Assembly (NCBI RefSeq): GCF_950295315.1
Contig: NW_026647552.1
Coordinates: 1 to 64,000 of the forward strand
DNA length: 64,000 bases
From: Erinaceus europaeus
Lineage: Eukaryota > Chordata > Mammalia > Eulipotyphla > Erinaceidae
Reading direction: 5' to 3'
Shown here piece by piece: positions 34,154-47,855 of the stretch. The notes beneath the pieces were generated by a model that was not told the DNA's origin, ran no database searches, and saw only the letters and a list, made by a program, of their open reading frames with translations. The translations under genes were made by a program, and so were the position numbers. Numbering within the stretch: the first letter of the stretch is position 1; each line of letters begins with the position of its first letter.

Positions 34154-37100
34154 ATGGAGGCCTCCATTACGGAGGCATGTGTCCAGGCAGGCACCCACCA
34201 ACCCTCAGGGGCAGCTCAGGGCACCCAGGGACTTGGTGTGGGTATCTCTGGGGCGGGGACTGTCAGTCAGTCAGCAAGACTGTGTGTCAGTGCACATGGT
34301 GGGACAGGGGCCTGGCGGACCTTGGTCCCCCGCCCTGGACTGTCAGATGCCAGCCCCATGCCCAGACACACACCAATCTGCCCATAGCCCCTTGGCCCGG
34401 CCTACCAGCACCTGCTTTGGCCTGGGGCTCTGGCTCTGGTGGCTGGCCACCACCCCTCAGGTCAAGTTCAGCGGGGGGTCATGGCTGCTGGTCAACTGGA
34501 TGGGTGGGGTCCCCGTGGCCTAGCAACCACAGGAGCCCTCTGTGATGTCCTAGCCCCTGGCAATCTGTGCTGGCCACACTGGCACTGGGCAGCCCACCTG
34601 CCCTGCCACTAGGGCAGGCAACAGCGCCCAGACGCCTGGGCCCTGGCACAGAGGGATGGAAGGATGGGAAGACAGAGCTGACCGACGAGGGACCTCAGGG
34701 CTGGCAGCCAAGAGAAGACAGGTGGAGGTGTGCCCGGGATCCAGGGAGCCCAGGCCAGAGCTACCTGCATGCCTGCCTGCCTTCCTGGATGTCTGTATGC
34801 TGCCTTTGTCCAGGTAGGTTTCTCAGGTCCCCTCCAATCCTGTCCTCTCCTGTCCTCTCCTGTCCTCACCATCCTCTCCCCTCTCCTCTCCTCCGCACTT
34901 TGCTTCTCTCCTTTGTCTGTCCTCTCTTCCAGGTGCCCTGCTCACCAGCTCCAGCACTTGTGATGGTTCTTAGTGACAGCTGTTCGCAACCCCTTCCACC
35001 CCCTGCCTGCCCCTAACGTGACCCAGCTCACAGGGTCTCCGGCTCACCCCACCCAAACCCACACGCCCCAACACATTCCCTGCTTCAGCCCCTCTGCCCT
35101 ATTCAGCCAAACTGGGCCTTTGCAACCTACCTATGCATCGTTGTTTCTCCTCACCATTAAGGAGAGATCTCCTTTTGTACTTAGCTTGGTTGACTGGTGG
35201 ATGGATGGATGGATGGATGGATGGATGGATGGATGGATGGATGAATGGATGGATGAATGGATGGATAGATGTATGGGTGGATGGATGGATGGAGAGGTCA
35301 ATGGATTGGTTTTGTAGAGGCAGAGTACCATCTAGGGGTACTGGAGACCACTGGTGTCAGATCCTTAGTCAATGTCAAATGTAAAACATTAATTCATCAA
35401 TAACAAAAATGAATAAGCACCTAAATAAATAGATAAATATAAAAACTGGGTTAAAAAATACATGGCGTCTTTGCCTTTCTGCATATGGAATGCTGTGCGG
35501 ATCTTAACAAGGAAAGCATTGTCCTGAGTAGCCCATTTGAAGTCGTGGAATATTTCCTTTTCCTTTTTCTTTTTTGACTTTCTATTTTCTTGATGATTCA
35601 CTGGAATAAATAGACAGGAATTGAGAGGGAAGGGAGGTAGAGAGAGTTTGAGACAGAGAGAGAGACAACTGCAGCACTTCCGCACCACTTGTAAAGATTT
35701 CCCCTGGCAGGTGGGAACCAGGGTGTTGAAGCCCAGTCCTCCTGCATTGTAACATGAGTGCTTAACTGGGTGTGGCACCACCTGGTACCCTTGATGGGAC
35801 CCTTTTTTTTAGCAATGAAAAGAAATTCTCGTGGCAAGGTAATAAATAAATGAAGAAGTAAATAAAAGTGCATTTACATTAACTCAGTGGAAACACACAG
35901 GGACATATACGTTTCTGTTACCTGTATTACTTCTTCATGTATGGATTGATTGCCTCAAGGGGTTATTGCCACAGCTGAGTGCCTACGCCAGGAATAATCC
36001 ACAGCTCCTGCACTCCATTTGTTCCCCTTTCGCTGCCCTTGTTGCTTGGTCACTGTGGTGGTTATTGTTTTTGTTGTTGTTGTTGTTACTGACCTTGCAT
36101 CTGACAGACACAAAAGGAGAGAACAGAGGAAATACAGGGTGGGAGAGAAAGATAGAGCTCCTAAAGACCTGCTTCACCCCCTGTAAAGCGACTCCCCTGC
36201 AGGTGGCGGTCTGGGGGCCAGACCCCAAATCCCTCCACCTGTCCCCTCTATTCGTGAGCGCCACAAGCCCTTAACCCTCTGACATACCGCCAAACCTCCC
36301 TGGATTTGCTTTTGAAGACAGTATCACCTGCCTCGTTTTGAATCCTCATTATCCTGAGGGTCAGTCCTGATGACAGTGTCATGACAGGACACTCGGAGAT
36401 CTCTGTTATCAGAGAGCACCTGGAACAGCAGCTGGGGCTCTAGTGCCAGGGCAGGAGCAACTCCCCATGCACCCTCCACGGAGTCCACCTGCCTGCATTT
36501 TGGTCCTTTTACCTCCAAAAAAGATTTTTCCCTTTTTTCACTTTGAAACAGGCAGCAGACAGGTTACCCAGGCAGGGGAAAAAAAAAATAAAAAGCCTTC
36601 TTATTTTTTTTTTTTTTTTTTTTTTACCGAAGTGAATGACCATCTTCTGGCAAGTATAGGTTTTGAACCTGAAAACTCTGTCTGTCTGTCTCTTAGTCCA
36701 CAGAAAGAGCCACTAGCCCAGCCAGATCTCACGCTCAGATGGGGTGTTTTTGCCAGTCAAAGGTCTGCACAGCGCACTAGGGATTGGGCGGCCTGAGACC
36801 CAAATGTTACATTGTAGATGGACTGTTTGCAGGTCTTGCTCCCCAGGACATTGGACTGTCTCAACTCCCTCCCCTACAGCATGAAAAAAAGGCTCTTGAC
36901 AACCTTGGAGCAACTGGAGTGGGGGCGAGGTGAGCTGTTTGCATGTCTGCACTGCTCATGCCCAGTTGTCTGTGGGGGTCCGTGGCAGAGGCTGTAAGGG
37001 GGCTAGGGGGCAGAAGGAGACTGTTTGAGAGGCAGGCTGAAGGCAGGGGAGCCCAGGAGTGTGTGCAGGGCTGTGTGTGTGTGGGTGTGGTGCAGGGGGT

Positions 37101-37591
37101 TAGGGCAGGTCCCCCTGCTGGATGGTGAGATGGCAGCTGGGCTGTCCCTGGGCCCTCATGGCTGAAGGGCAGAAGCAGGGTGGCAGTAAAGTAGCGCAGG
37201 GAGGAACACAGTAGATGTTAGTTGGGAGCTGGGGGACAGAGGGTAAGGGGAAAGGGGGCATCCTTGAGGAGGGGTCAGGACTAGAGAGTGGGGGCAACTG
37301 GAGGCATGGAAGGTCCCAGGAATCAGGGACTGACAGGAACCGATTCCGACACCCCCCCCAAACTACTGGATAGAAGCTGCAGAAGCCAGAGCAGCAGCCC
37401 TGGCTTGCCTAGGCCAAGGGCCCTGAGTGAGTCCCTCTGAGGATGAGGAAGAGGAGGATGGGGTGGTAGAGGAGGAGGAGGAAGAGCAGGAGGAAGAGGA
37501 GGAAGAGGAGGAGGAAGAAGAGGAGGAGGAGGAGGAGGCGGAGGAGGAGGAGGAGGGGCAGGAGGGCAGCTGTCAATAGGCAACGGGATTA
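34154..37591. repeat. R11: unit (3438 bp)
   Basis: SINE-B 35573-35790, SINE-A 35949-36301, SINE-C 36604-36724. It shares with R12: 'agcccacctgcc', 'agggatggaagg', 'gatggttcttag', 'ggattggttttg', 'gagagaacagagg' and 'ccttttacctcc'. The C-run near 37352 is one base longer than in most units, and the purine tract has 'gaggatggggtggtagagg'. Confidence 0.97.
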
Positions 37592-40500
37592 ATGGAGGCC
37601 TCCATTACGGAGGCATGTGTCCAGGCAGGCACCCACCAACCCTCAGGGGCAGCTCAGGGCACCCAGGGACTTGGTGTGGGTATCTCTGGGGCGGGGACTG
37701 TCAGTCAGTCAGCAAGACTGTGTGTCAGTGCACATGGTGGGACAGGGGCCTGGCGGACCTTGGTCCCCCGCCCTGGACTGTCAGATGCCAGCCCCATGCC
37801 CAGACACACACCAATCTGCCCATAGCCCCTTGGCCCGGCCGACCAGCACCTGCTTTGGCCTGGGGCTCTGGCTCTGGTGGCTGGCCACCACCCCTCAGGT
37901 CAAGTTCAGCGGGGGGTCATGGCTGCTGGTCAACTGGATGGGCGGGGTCCCCGTGGCCTAGCAACCACAGGAGCCCTCTGTGATGTCCTAGCCCCTGGCA
38001 ATCTGTGCTGGCCACACTGGCACTGGGCAGCCCACCTGCCCTGCCACTAGGGCAGGCAACAGCGCCCAGACGCCTGGGCCCTGGCACAGAGGGATGGAAG
38101 GATGGGAAGACAGAGCTGACCGACGAGGGACCTCAGGGCTGGCAGCCAAGAGAAGACAGGTGGAGGTGTGCCCGGGATCCAGGGAGCCCAGGCCAGAGCT
38201 GCCTGCATGCCTGCCTGCCTTCCTGGATGTCTGTATGCTGCCTTTGTCCAGGTAGGTTTCTCAGGTCCCCTCCAATCCTGTCTTCTCCTGTCCTCTCCTG
38301 TCCTCACCATCCTCTCCCCTCTCCTCTCCTCCGCACTTTGCTTCTCTCCTTTGTCTGTCCTCTCTTCCAGGTGCCCTGCTCACCAGCTCCAGCACTTGTG
38401 ATGGTTCTTAGTGACAGCTGTTCGCAACCCCTTCCACCCCCTGCCTGCCCCTAACGTGACCCAGCTCACAGGGTCTCCGGCTCACCCCACCCAAACCCAC
38501 ACGCCCCAACACATTCCCTGCTTCAGCCCCTCTGCCCTATTCAGCCAAACTGGGCCTTTGCAACCTACCTATGCATCGTTGTTTCTCCTCACCATTAAGG
38601 AGAGATCTCCTTTTGTACTTAGCTTGGTTGACTGGTGGATGGATGGATGGATGGATGGATGGATGGATGGATGGATGGATGAATGGATGGATGAATGGAT
38701 GGATAGATGTATGGGTGGATGGATGGATGGAGAGGTCAATGGATTGGTTTTGTAGAGGCAGAGTACCATCTAGGGGTACTGGAGACCACTGGTGTCAGAT
38801 CCTTAGTCAATGTCAAATGTAAAACATTAATTCATCAATAACAAAAATGAATAAGCACCTAAATAAATAGATAAATATAAAAACTGGGTTAAAAAATACA
38901 TGGCGTCTTTGCCTTTCTGCATATGGAATGCTGTGCGGATCTTAACAAGGAAAGCATTGTCCTGAGTAGCCCATTTGAAGTCGTGGAATATTTCCTTTTC
39001 CTTTTTCTTTTTTGACTTTCTATTTTCTTGATTATTCACTGGAATAAATAGACAGGAATTGAGAGGGAAGGGAGGTAGAGAGAGTTTGAGACAGAGAGAG
39101 AGACAACTGCAGCACTTCCGCACCACTTGTAAAGATTTCCCCTGGCAGGTGGGAACCAGGGTGTTGAAGCCCAGTCCTCCTGCATTGTAACATGAGTGCT
39201 TAACTGGGTGTGGCACCACCTGGTACCCTTGATGGGACCCTTTTTTTTAGCAATGAAAAGAAATTCTCGTGGCAAGGTAATAAATAAATGAAGAAGTAAA
39301 TAAAAGTGCATTTACATTAACTCAGTGGAAACACACAGGGACATATACGTCTCTGTTACCTGTATTACTTCTTCATGTATGGATTGATTGCCTCAAGGGG
39401 TTATTGCCACAGCTGAGTGCCTACGCCAGGAATAATCCACAGCTCCTGCACTCCATTTGTTCCCCTTTCGCTGCCCTTGTTGCTTGGTCACTGTGGTGGT
39501 TATTGTTTTTGTTGTTGTTGTTGTTACTGACCTTGCATCTGACAGACACAAAAGGAGAGAACAGAGGAAATACAGGGTGGGAGAGAAAGATAGAGCTCCT
39601 AAAGACCTGCTTCACCCCCTGTAAAGCGACTCCCCTGCAGGTGGCGGTCTGGGGGCCAGACCCCAAATCCCTCCACCTGTCCCCTCTATTCGTGAGCGCC
39701 ACAAGCCCTTAACCCTCTGACATACCGCCAAACCTCCCTGGATTTGCTTTTGAAGACAGTATCACCTGCCTCGTTTTGAATCCTCATTATCCTGAGGGTC
39801 AGTCCTGATGACAGTGTCATGACAGGACACTCGGAGATCTCTGTTATCAGAGAGCACCTGGAACAGCAGCAGGGGCTCTAGTGCCAGGGCAGGAGCAACT
39901 CCCCATGCACCCTCCACGGAGTCCACCTGCCTGCATTTTGGTCCTTTTACCTCCAAAAAAGATTTTTCCCTTTTTTCACTTTGAAACAGGCAGCAGACAG
40001 GTTACCCAGGCAGGGGAAAAAAAAATAAAAAGCCTTCTTATTTTTTTATTTTTTTTTTTTTTTACCGAAGTGAATGACCATCTTCTGGCAAGTATAGGTT
40101 TTGAACCTGAAAACTCTGTCTGTCTGTCTCTTAGTCCACAGAAAGAGCCACTAGCCCAGCCAGATCTCACGCTCAGATGGGGTGTTTTTGCCAGTCAAAG
40201 GTCTGCACAGCGCACTAGGGATTGGGCGGCCTGAGACCCAAATGTTACATTGTAGATGGACTGTTTGCAGGTCTTGCTCCCCAGGACATTGGACTGTCTC
40301 AACTCCCTCCCCTACAGCATGAAAAAAAGGCTCTTGACAACCTTGGAGCAACTGGAGTGGGGGCGAGGTGAGCTGTTTGCATGTCTGCACTGCTCATGCC
40401 CAGTTGTCTGTGGGGGTCCGTGGCAGAGGCTGTAAGGGGGCTAGGGGGCAGAAGGAGACTGTTTGAGAGGCAGGCTGAAGGCAGGGGAGCCCAGGAGTGT

Positions 40501-41028
40501 GTGCAGGGCTGTGTGTGTGTGGGTGTGGTGCAGGGGGTTAGGGCAGGTCCCCCTGCTGGATGGTGAGATGGCAGCTGGGCTGTCCCTGGGCCCTCATGGC
40601 TGAAGGGCAGAAGCAGGGTGGCAGTAAATTAGCGCAGGGAGGAACACAGTAGATGTTAGTTGGGAGCTGGGGGACAGAGGGTAAGGGGAAAGGGGGCATC
40701 CTTGAGGAGGGGTCAGGACAAGAGAGTGGGGGCAGCTGGAGGCATGGAAGGTCCCAGGAGTCAGGGACTGACAGGAACCGATTCCTACACCCCCCAAAAC
40801 TACTGGATAGAAGCTGCAGAAGCCAGAGCAGCAGCCCTGGCTTGCCTAGGCCAAGGGCCCTGAGTGAGTCCCTCTGAGGATGAGGAAGAGGAGGAGGGGG
40901 TGGAGGAGGAGGAGGAGGAAGAGCAGGAGGAAGAGGAGGAAGAGGAGGAGGAAGAAGAGGAGGAGGAGGAGGAGGCGGAGGAGGAGGAGGAGGGGCAGGA
41001 GGGCAGCTGTCAATAGGCAACGGGATTA
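37592..41028. repeat. R12: unit (3437 bp)
   Basis: SINE-B 39011-39228, SINE-A 39387-39739, SINE-C 40041-40162. Twin of R11 over the first ~2.4 kb. The tail has 'aaattagcg' near 40626 and 'ccaggagtcaggg' near 40754, as in R3. Private: 'cagcaggggctc' near 39867 and 'caggacaagag' near 40725. Confidence 0.97.
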
Positions 41029-44000
41029 ATGGAGGCCTCCATTACGGAGGCATGTGTCCAGGCAGGCACCCACCAACCCTCAGGGGCAGCTCAGGGCACC
41101 CAGGGACTTGGTGTGGGTATCTCTGGGGCGGGGACTGTCAGTCAGTCAGCAAGACTGTGTGTCAGTGCACATGGTGGGACAGGGGCCTGGCGGACCTTGG
41201 TCCCCCGCCCTGGACTGTCAGATGCCAGCCCCATGCCCAGACACACACCAATCTGCCCATAGCCCCTTGGCCCGGCCGACCAGCACCTGCTTTGGCCTGG
41301 GGCTCTGGCTCTGGTGGCTGGCCACCACCCCTCAGGTCAAGTTCAGCGTGGGGGTCATGGCTGCTGGTCAACTGGATGGGCGGGGTCCCCGTGGCCTAGC
41401 AACCACAGGAGCCCTCTGTGATGTCCTAGCCCCTGGCAATCTGTGCTGGCCACACTGGCACTGGGCAGCCCAACTGCCCTGCCACTAGGGCAGGCAACAG
41501 CGCCCAGACGCCTGGGCCCTGGCACAGAGGGACGGAAGGATGGGAAGACAGAGCTGACCGACGAGGGACCTCAGGGCTGGCAGCCAAGAGAAGACAGGTG
41601 GAGGTGCGCCCGGGATCCAGGGAGCCCAGGCCAGAGCTGCCTGCATGCCTGTCTGCCTTCCTGGATGTCTGTATGCTGCCTTTGTCCAGGTAGGTTTCTC
41701 AGGTCCCCTCCAATCCTGTCCTCTCCTGTCCTCTCCTGTCCTCACCATCCTCTCCCCTCTCCTCTCCTCCGCACTTTGCTTCTCTCCTTTGTCTGTCCTC
41801 TCTTCCAGGTGCCCTGCTCACCAGCTCCAGCACTTGTGATGGTTCTCCAGTGACAGCTGTTCGCAACCCCTTCCACCCCCTGCCTGCCCCTAACGTGACC
41901 CAGCTCACAGGGTCTCCGGCTCACCCCACCCAAACCCACACGCCCCAACACATTCCCTGCTTCAGCCCCTCTGCCCTATTCAGCCAAACTGGGCCTTTGC
42001 AACCTACCTATGCATCGTTGTTTCTCCTCACCATTAAGGAGAGATCTCCTTTTGTACTTAGCTTGGTTGACTGGTGGATGGATGGATGGATGGATGGATG
42101 GATGAATGGATGGATGAATGGATGGATAGGTGTATGGGTGGATGGATGGATGGAGAGGTCAATGGATCGGTTTTGTAGAGGCAGAGTACCATCTAGGGGT
42201 ACTGGAGACCACTGTTGTCAGATCCTTAGTCAATGTCAAATGTAAAACATTAATTCATCAATAACAAAAATGAATAAGCACCTAAATAAATAGATAAATA
42301 TAAAAACTGGGTTAAAAAATACATGGCGTCTTTGCCTTTCTGCATATGGAATGCTGTGCGGATCTTAACAAGGAAAGCATTGTCCTGAGTAGCCCATTTG
42401 AAGTCGTGGAATATTTCCTTTCCTTTTTCTTTTTTGACTTTCTATTTTCTTGATTATTCACTGGAATAAATAGACAGGAATTGAGAGGGAAGGGAGGTAG
42501 AGAGGGTTTGAGACAGAGAGAGAGACAACTGCAGCACTTCCGCACCACTTGTAAAGATTTCCCCTGGCAGGTGGGAACCAGGGTGTTGAAGCCCAGTCCT
42601 CCTGCATTGTAACATGAGTGCTTAACTGGGTGTGGCACCACCTGGTACCCTTGATGGGACCCTTTTTTTTAGCAATGAAAAGAAATTCTCGTGGCAAGGT
42701 AATAAATAAATGAAGAAGTAAATAAAAGTGCATTTACATTAACTCAGTGGAAACACACAGGGACATATACGTCTCTGTTACCTGTATTACTTCTTCATGT
42801 ATGGATTGATTGCCTCAAGGGGTTATTGCCACAGCTGAGTGCCTACGCCAGGAATAATCCACAGCTCCTGCACTCCATTTGTTCCCCTTTCGCTGCCCTT
42901 GTTGCTTGGTCACTGTGGTGGTTATTGTTTTTGTTGTTGTTGTTGTTACTGACCTTGCATCTGACAGACACAAAAGGAGAGAGCAGAGGAAATACAGGGT
43001 GGGAGAGAAAGATAGAGCTCCTAAAGACCTGCTTCACCCCCTGTAAAGCGACTCCCCTGCAGGTGGCGGTCTGGGGGCCAGACCCCAAATCCCTCCACCT
43101 GTCCCCTCTATTCGTGAGCGCCACAAGCCCTTAACCCTCTGACATACCGCCAAACCTCCCTGGATTTGCTTTTGAAGACAGTATCACCTGCCTCGTTTTG
43201 AATCCTCATTATCCTGAGGGTCAGTCCTGATGACAGTGTCATGACAGGACACTCGGAGATCTCTGTTATCAGAGAGCACCTGGAACAGCAGCTGGGGCTC
43301 TAGTGCCAGGGCAGGAGCAACTCCCCATGCACCCTCCACGGAGTCCACCTGCCTGCATTTTGGTCCTTTTCCCTCCAAAAAAGATTTTTCCCTTTTTTCA
43401 CTTTGAAACAGGCAGCAGACAGGTTACCCAGGCAGGGGAAAAAAAAATAAAAAGCCTTTTTTTTTTTTTTTTTACCGAAGTGAATGACCATCTTCTGGCA
43501 AGTATGGGTTTTGAACCTGAAAACTCTGTCTGTCTGTCTCTTAGTCCACAGAAAGAGCCACTAGCCCAGCCAGATCTCACGCTCAGATGGGGTGTTTTTG
43601 CCAGTCAAAGGTCTGCACAGCGCACTAGGGATTGGGCGGCCTGAGACCCAAATGTTACATTGTAGATGGACTGTTTGCAGGTCTTGCTCCCCAGGACATT
43701 GGACTGTCTCAACTCCCTCCCCTACAGCATGAAAAAAAGGCTCTTGACAACCTTGGAGCAACTGGAGTGGGGGCGAGGTGAGCTGTTTGCATGTCTGCAC
43801 TGCTCATGCCCAGTTGTCTGTGGGGGTCCGTGGCAGAGGCTGTAAGGGGGCTAGGGGGCAGAAGGAGACTGTTTGAGAGGCAGGCTGAAGGCAGGGGAGC
43901 CCAGGAGTGTGTGCAGGGCTGTGTGTGTGTGGGTGTGGTGCAGGGGGTTAGGGCAGGTCCCCCTGCTGGATGGTGAGATGGCAGCTGGGCTGTCCCTGGG

Positions 44001-44435
44001 CCCTCATGGCTGAAGGGCAGAAGCAGGTAGGCAGTAAAGTAGCGCAGGGAGGAACACAGTAGATGTTAGTTGGGAGCTGGGGGACAGAGGGTAAGGGGAA
44101 AGGGGGCATCCTTGAGGAGGGGTCAGGACTAGAGAGTGGGGGCAACTGGAGGCATGGAAGGTCCCAGGAATCAGGGACTGACAGGAACCGATTCCTACAC
44201 CCCCCCAAACTACTGGATAGAAGCTGCAGAAGCCAGAGCAGCAGCCCTGGCTTGCCTAGGCCAAGGGCCCTGAGTGAGTCCCTCTGAGGATGAGGAAGAG
44301 GAGGAGGGGGTGGAGGAGGAGGAGGAAGAGCAGGAGGAAGAGGAGGAAGAGGAGGAGGAAGAAGAGGAGGAGGAGGAGGAGGCGGAGGAGGAGGAGGAGG
44401 GGCAGGAGGGCAGCTGTCAATAGGCAACGGGATTA
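41029..44435. repeat. R13: unit (3407 bp, shortest regular unit)
   Basis: SINE-B 42433-42650, SINE-A 42809-43161, SINE-C 43457-43572. It shares 'cctgtctgcc', 'gataggtgtat' and 'cactgttgtcag' with R4 and R5, eight units away, but lacks their other markers, a patch typical of gene conversion. 'atttcctttcctt' near 42415 has lost a T, and 'agagggtttgag' near 42501 is private. Last unit with three copies of the 10-bp minisatellite. Confidence 0.97.
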
Positions 44436-46858
44436 ATGGAGGCCTCCATTACGGAGGCATGTGTCCAGGCAGGCACCCACCAACCCTCAGGGGCAGCTCA
44501 GGGCACCCAGGGACTTGGTGTGGGTATCTCTGGGGCGGGGACTGTCAGTCAGTCAGCAAGACTGTGTGTCAGTGCACATGGTGGGACAGGGGCCTGGCGG
44601 ACCTTGGTCCCCCGCCCTGGACTGTCAGATGCCAGCCCCATGCCCAGACACACACCAATCTGCCCATAGCCCCTTGGCCCGGCCGACCAGCACCTGCTTT
44701 GGCCTGGGGCTCTGGCTCTGGTGGCTGGCCACCACCCCTCAGGTCAAGTTCAGCGTGGGGGTCATGGCTGCTGGTCAACTGGATGGGCGGGGTCCCCGTG
44801 GCCTAGCAACCACAGGAGCCCTCTGTGATGTCCTAGCCCCTGGCAATCTGTGCTGGCCACACTGGCACTGGGCAGCCCAACTGCCCTGCCACTAGGGCAG
44901 GCAACAGCGCCCAGACGCCTGGGCCCTGGCACAGAGGGACGGAAGGATGGGAAGACAGAGCTGACCGACGAGGGACCTCAGGGCTGGCAGCCAAGAGAAG
45001 ACAGGTGGAGGTGCGCCCGGGATCCAGGGAGCCCAGGCCAGAGCTGCCTGCATGCCTGCCTGCCTTCCTGGATGTCTGTATGCTGCCTTTGTCCAGGTAG
45101 GTTTCTCAGGTCCCCTCCAATCCTGTCCTCTCCTGTCCTCACCATCCTCTCCCCTCTCCTCTCCTCCGCACTTTGCTTCTCTCCTTTGTCTGTCCTCTCT
45201 TCCAGGTGCCCTGCTCACCAGCTCCAGCACTTGTGATGGTTCTCCAGTGACAGCTGTTCGCAACCCCTTCCACCCCCTGCCTGCCCCTAACGTGACCCAG
45301 CTCACAGGGTCTCCGGCTCACCCCACCCAAACCCACACGCCCCAACACATTCCCTGCTTCAGCCCCTCTGCCCTATTCAGCCAAACTGGGCCTTTGCAAC
45401 CTACCTATGCATCGTTGTTTCTCCTCACCATTAAGGAGAGATCTCCTTTTGTACTTAGCTTGGTTGACTGGTGGATGGATGGATGGATGGATGGATGGAT
45501 GGATGAATGGATGGATGAATGGATGGATAGATGTATGGGTGGATGGATGGATGGAGAGGTCAATGGATCGGTTTTGTAGAGGCAGAGTACCATCTAGGGG
45601 TACTGGAGACCACTGGTGTCAGATCCTTAGTCAATGTCAAATGTAAAACATTAATTCATCAATAACAAAAATGAATAAGCACCTAAATAAATAGATAAAT
45701 ATAAAAACTGGGTTAAAAAATACATGGCGTCTTTGCCTTTCTGCATATGGAATGCTGTGCGGATCTTAACAAGGAAAGCATTGTCCTGAGTAGCCCATTT
45801 GAAGTCGTGGAATATTTCCTTTTCCTTTTTCTTTTTTGACTTTCTATTTTCTTGATGATTCACTGGAATAAATAGACAGGAATTGAGAGGGAAGGGAGGT
45901 AGAGAGAGTTTGAGACAGAGAGAGAGACAACTGCAGCACTTCCGCACCACTTGTAAAGATTTCCCCTGGCAGGTGGGAACCAGGGTGTTGAAGCCCAGTC
46001 CTCCTGCATTGTAACATGAGTGCTTAACTGGGTGTGGCACCACCTGGTACCCTTGATGGGACCCTTTTTTTTAGCAATGAAAAGAAATTCTCGTGGCAAG
46101 GTAATAAATAAATGAAGAAGTAAATAAAAGTGCATTTACATTAACTCTTTGGAAACACACAGGGACATATACGTCTCTGTTACCTGTATTACTTCTTCAT
46201 GTATGGATTGATTGCCTCAAGGGGTTATTGCCACAGCTGAGTGCCTACGCCAGGAATAATCCACAGCTCCTGCACTCCATTTGTTCCCCTTTCGCTGCCC
46301 TTGTTGCTTGGTCACTGTGGTGGTTATTGTTTTTGTTGTTGTTGTTGTTACTGACCTTGCATCTGACAGACACAAAAGGAGAGAGCAGAGGAAATACAGG
46401 GTGGGAGAGAAAGATAGAGCTCCTAAAGACCTGCTTCACCCCCTGTAAAGCGACTCCCCTGCAGGTGGCGGTCTGGGGGCCAGACCCCAAATCCCTCCAC
46501 CTGTCCCCTCTATTCGTGAGCGCCACAAGCCCTTAACCCTCTGACATACCGCCAAACCTCCCTGGATTTGCTTTTGAAGACAGTATCACCTGCCTCGTTT
46601 TGAATCCTCATTATCCTGAGGGTCAGTCCTGATGACAGTGTCATGACAGGACACTCGGAGATCTCTGTTATCAGAGAGCACCTGGAACAGCAGCTGGGGC
46701 TCTAGTGCCAGGGCAGGAGCAACTCCCCATGCACCCTCCACGGAGTCCACCTGCCTGCATTTTGGTCCTTTTCCCTCCAAAAAAGATTTTTCCCTTTTTT
46801 CACTTTGATCAGGCAGCAGACAGGTTACCCAGGCAGGGGAAAAAAAAATAAAAAGCCT

Positions 46859-46892
<34 letters not shown>

Positions 46893-47855
46893 GGAAGTGA
46901 ATGACCATCTTCTGGCAAGTATAGGTTTTGAACCTGAAAACTCTGTCTGTCTGTCTCTTAGTCCACAGAAAGAGCCACTAGCCCAGCCAGATCTCACGCT
47001 CAGATGGGGTGTTTTTGCCAGTCAAAGGTCTGCACAGCGCACTAGGGATTGGGCGGCCTGAGACCCAAATGTTACATTGTAGATGGACTGTTTGCAGGTC
47101 TTGCTCCCCAGGACATTGGACTGTCTAAACTCCCTCCCCTACAGCATGAAAAAAAGGCTCTTGACAACCTTGGAGCAACTGGAGTGGGGGCGAGGTGAGC
47201 TGTTTGCATGTCTGCACTGCTCATGCCCAGTTGTCTGTGGGGGTCCGTGGCAGAGGCTGTAAGGGGGCTAGGGGGCAGAAGGAGACTGTTTGAGAGGCAG
47301 GCTGAAGGCAGGGGAGCCCAGGAGTGTGTGCAGGGCTGTGTGTGTGTGGGTGTGGTGCAGGGGGTTAGGGCAGGTCCCCCTGCTGGATGGTGAGATGGCA
47401 GCTGGGCTGTCCCTGGGCCCTCATGGCTGAAGGGCAGAAGCAGGGTGGCAGTAAAGTAGCGCAGGGAGGAACACAGTAGATGTTAGTTGGGAGCTGGGGG
47501 ACAGAGGGTAAGGGGAAAGGGGGCATCCTTGAGGAGGGGTCAGGACTAGAGAGTGGGGGCAGCTGGAGGCATGGAAGGTCCCAGGAATCAGGGACTGACA
47601 GGAACCGATTCCTACACCCCCCCAAACTACTGGATAGAAGCTGCAGCAGCCAGAGCAGCAGCCCTGGCTTGCCTAGGCCAAGGGCCCTGAGTGAGTCCCT
47701 CTGAGGATGAGGAAGAGGAGGAGGGGGTGGAGGAGGAGGAGGAGTAAGAGCAGGAGGAAGAGGAGGAAGAGGAGGAGGAAGAAGAGGAGGAGGAGGAGGA
47801 GGCGGAGGAGGAGGAGGAGGGTCAGGAGGACAGCTGTCAATAGGCAACGGGATTA
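44436..47855. repeat. R14: unit (3420 bp)
   Basis: SINE-B 45835-46052, SINE-A 46211-46563, SINE-C 46861-46989. First unit of the R14-R19 domain with only two minisatellite copies. 'ttaactctttgg' near 46141 is shared only with R2. The tail belongs to the class with 'gctgcagcagcc', 'gaggagtaagagc' and 'caggaggacagc' (also R16, R17, R18). 'taacggaagtg' at the SINE-C tail is private. Confidence 0.97.
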
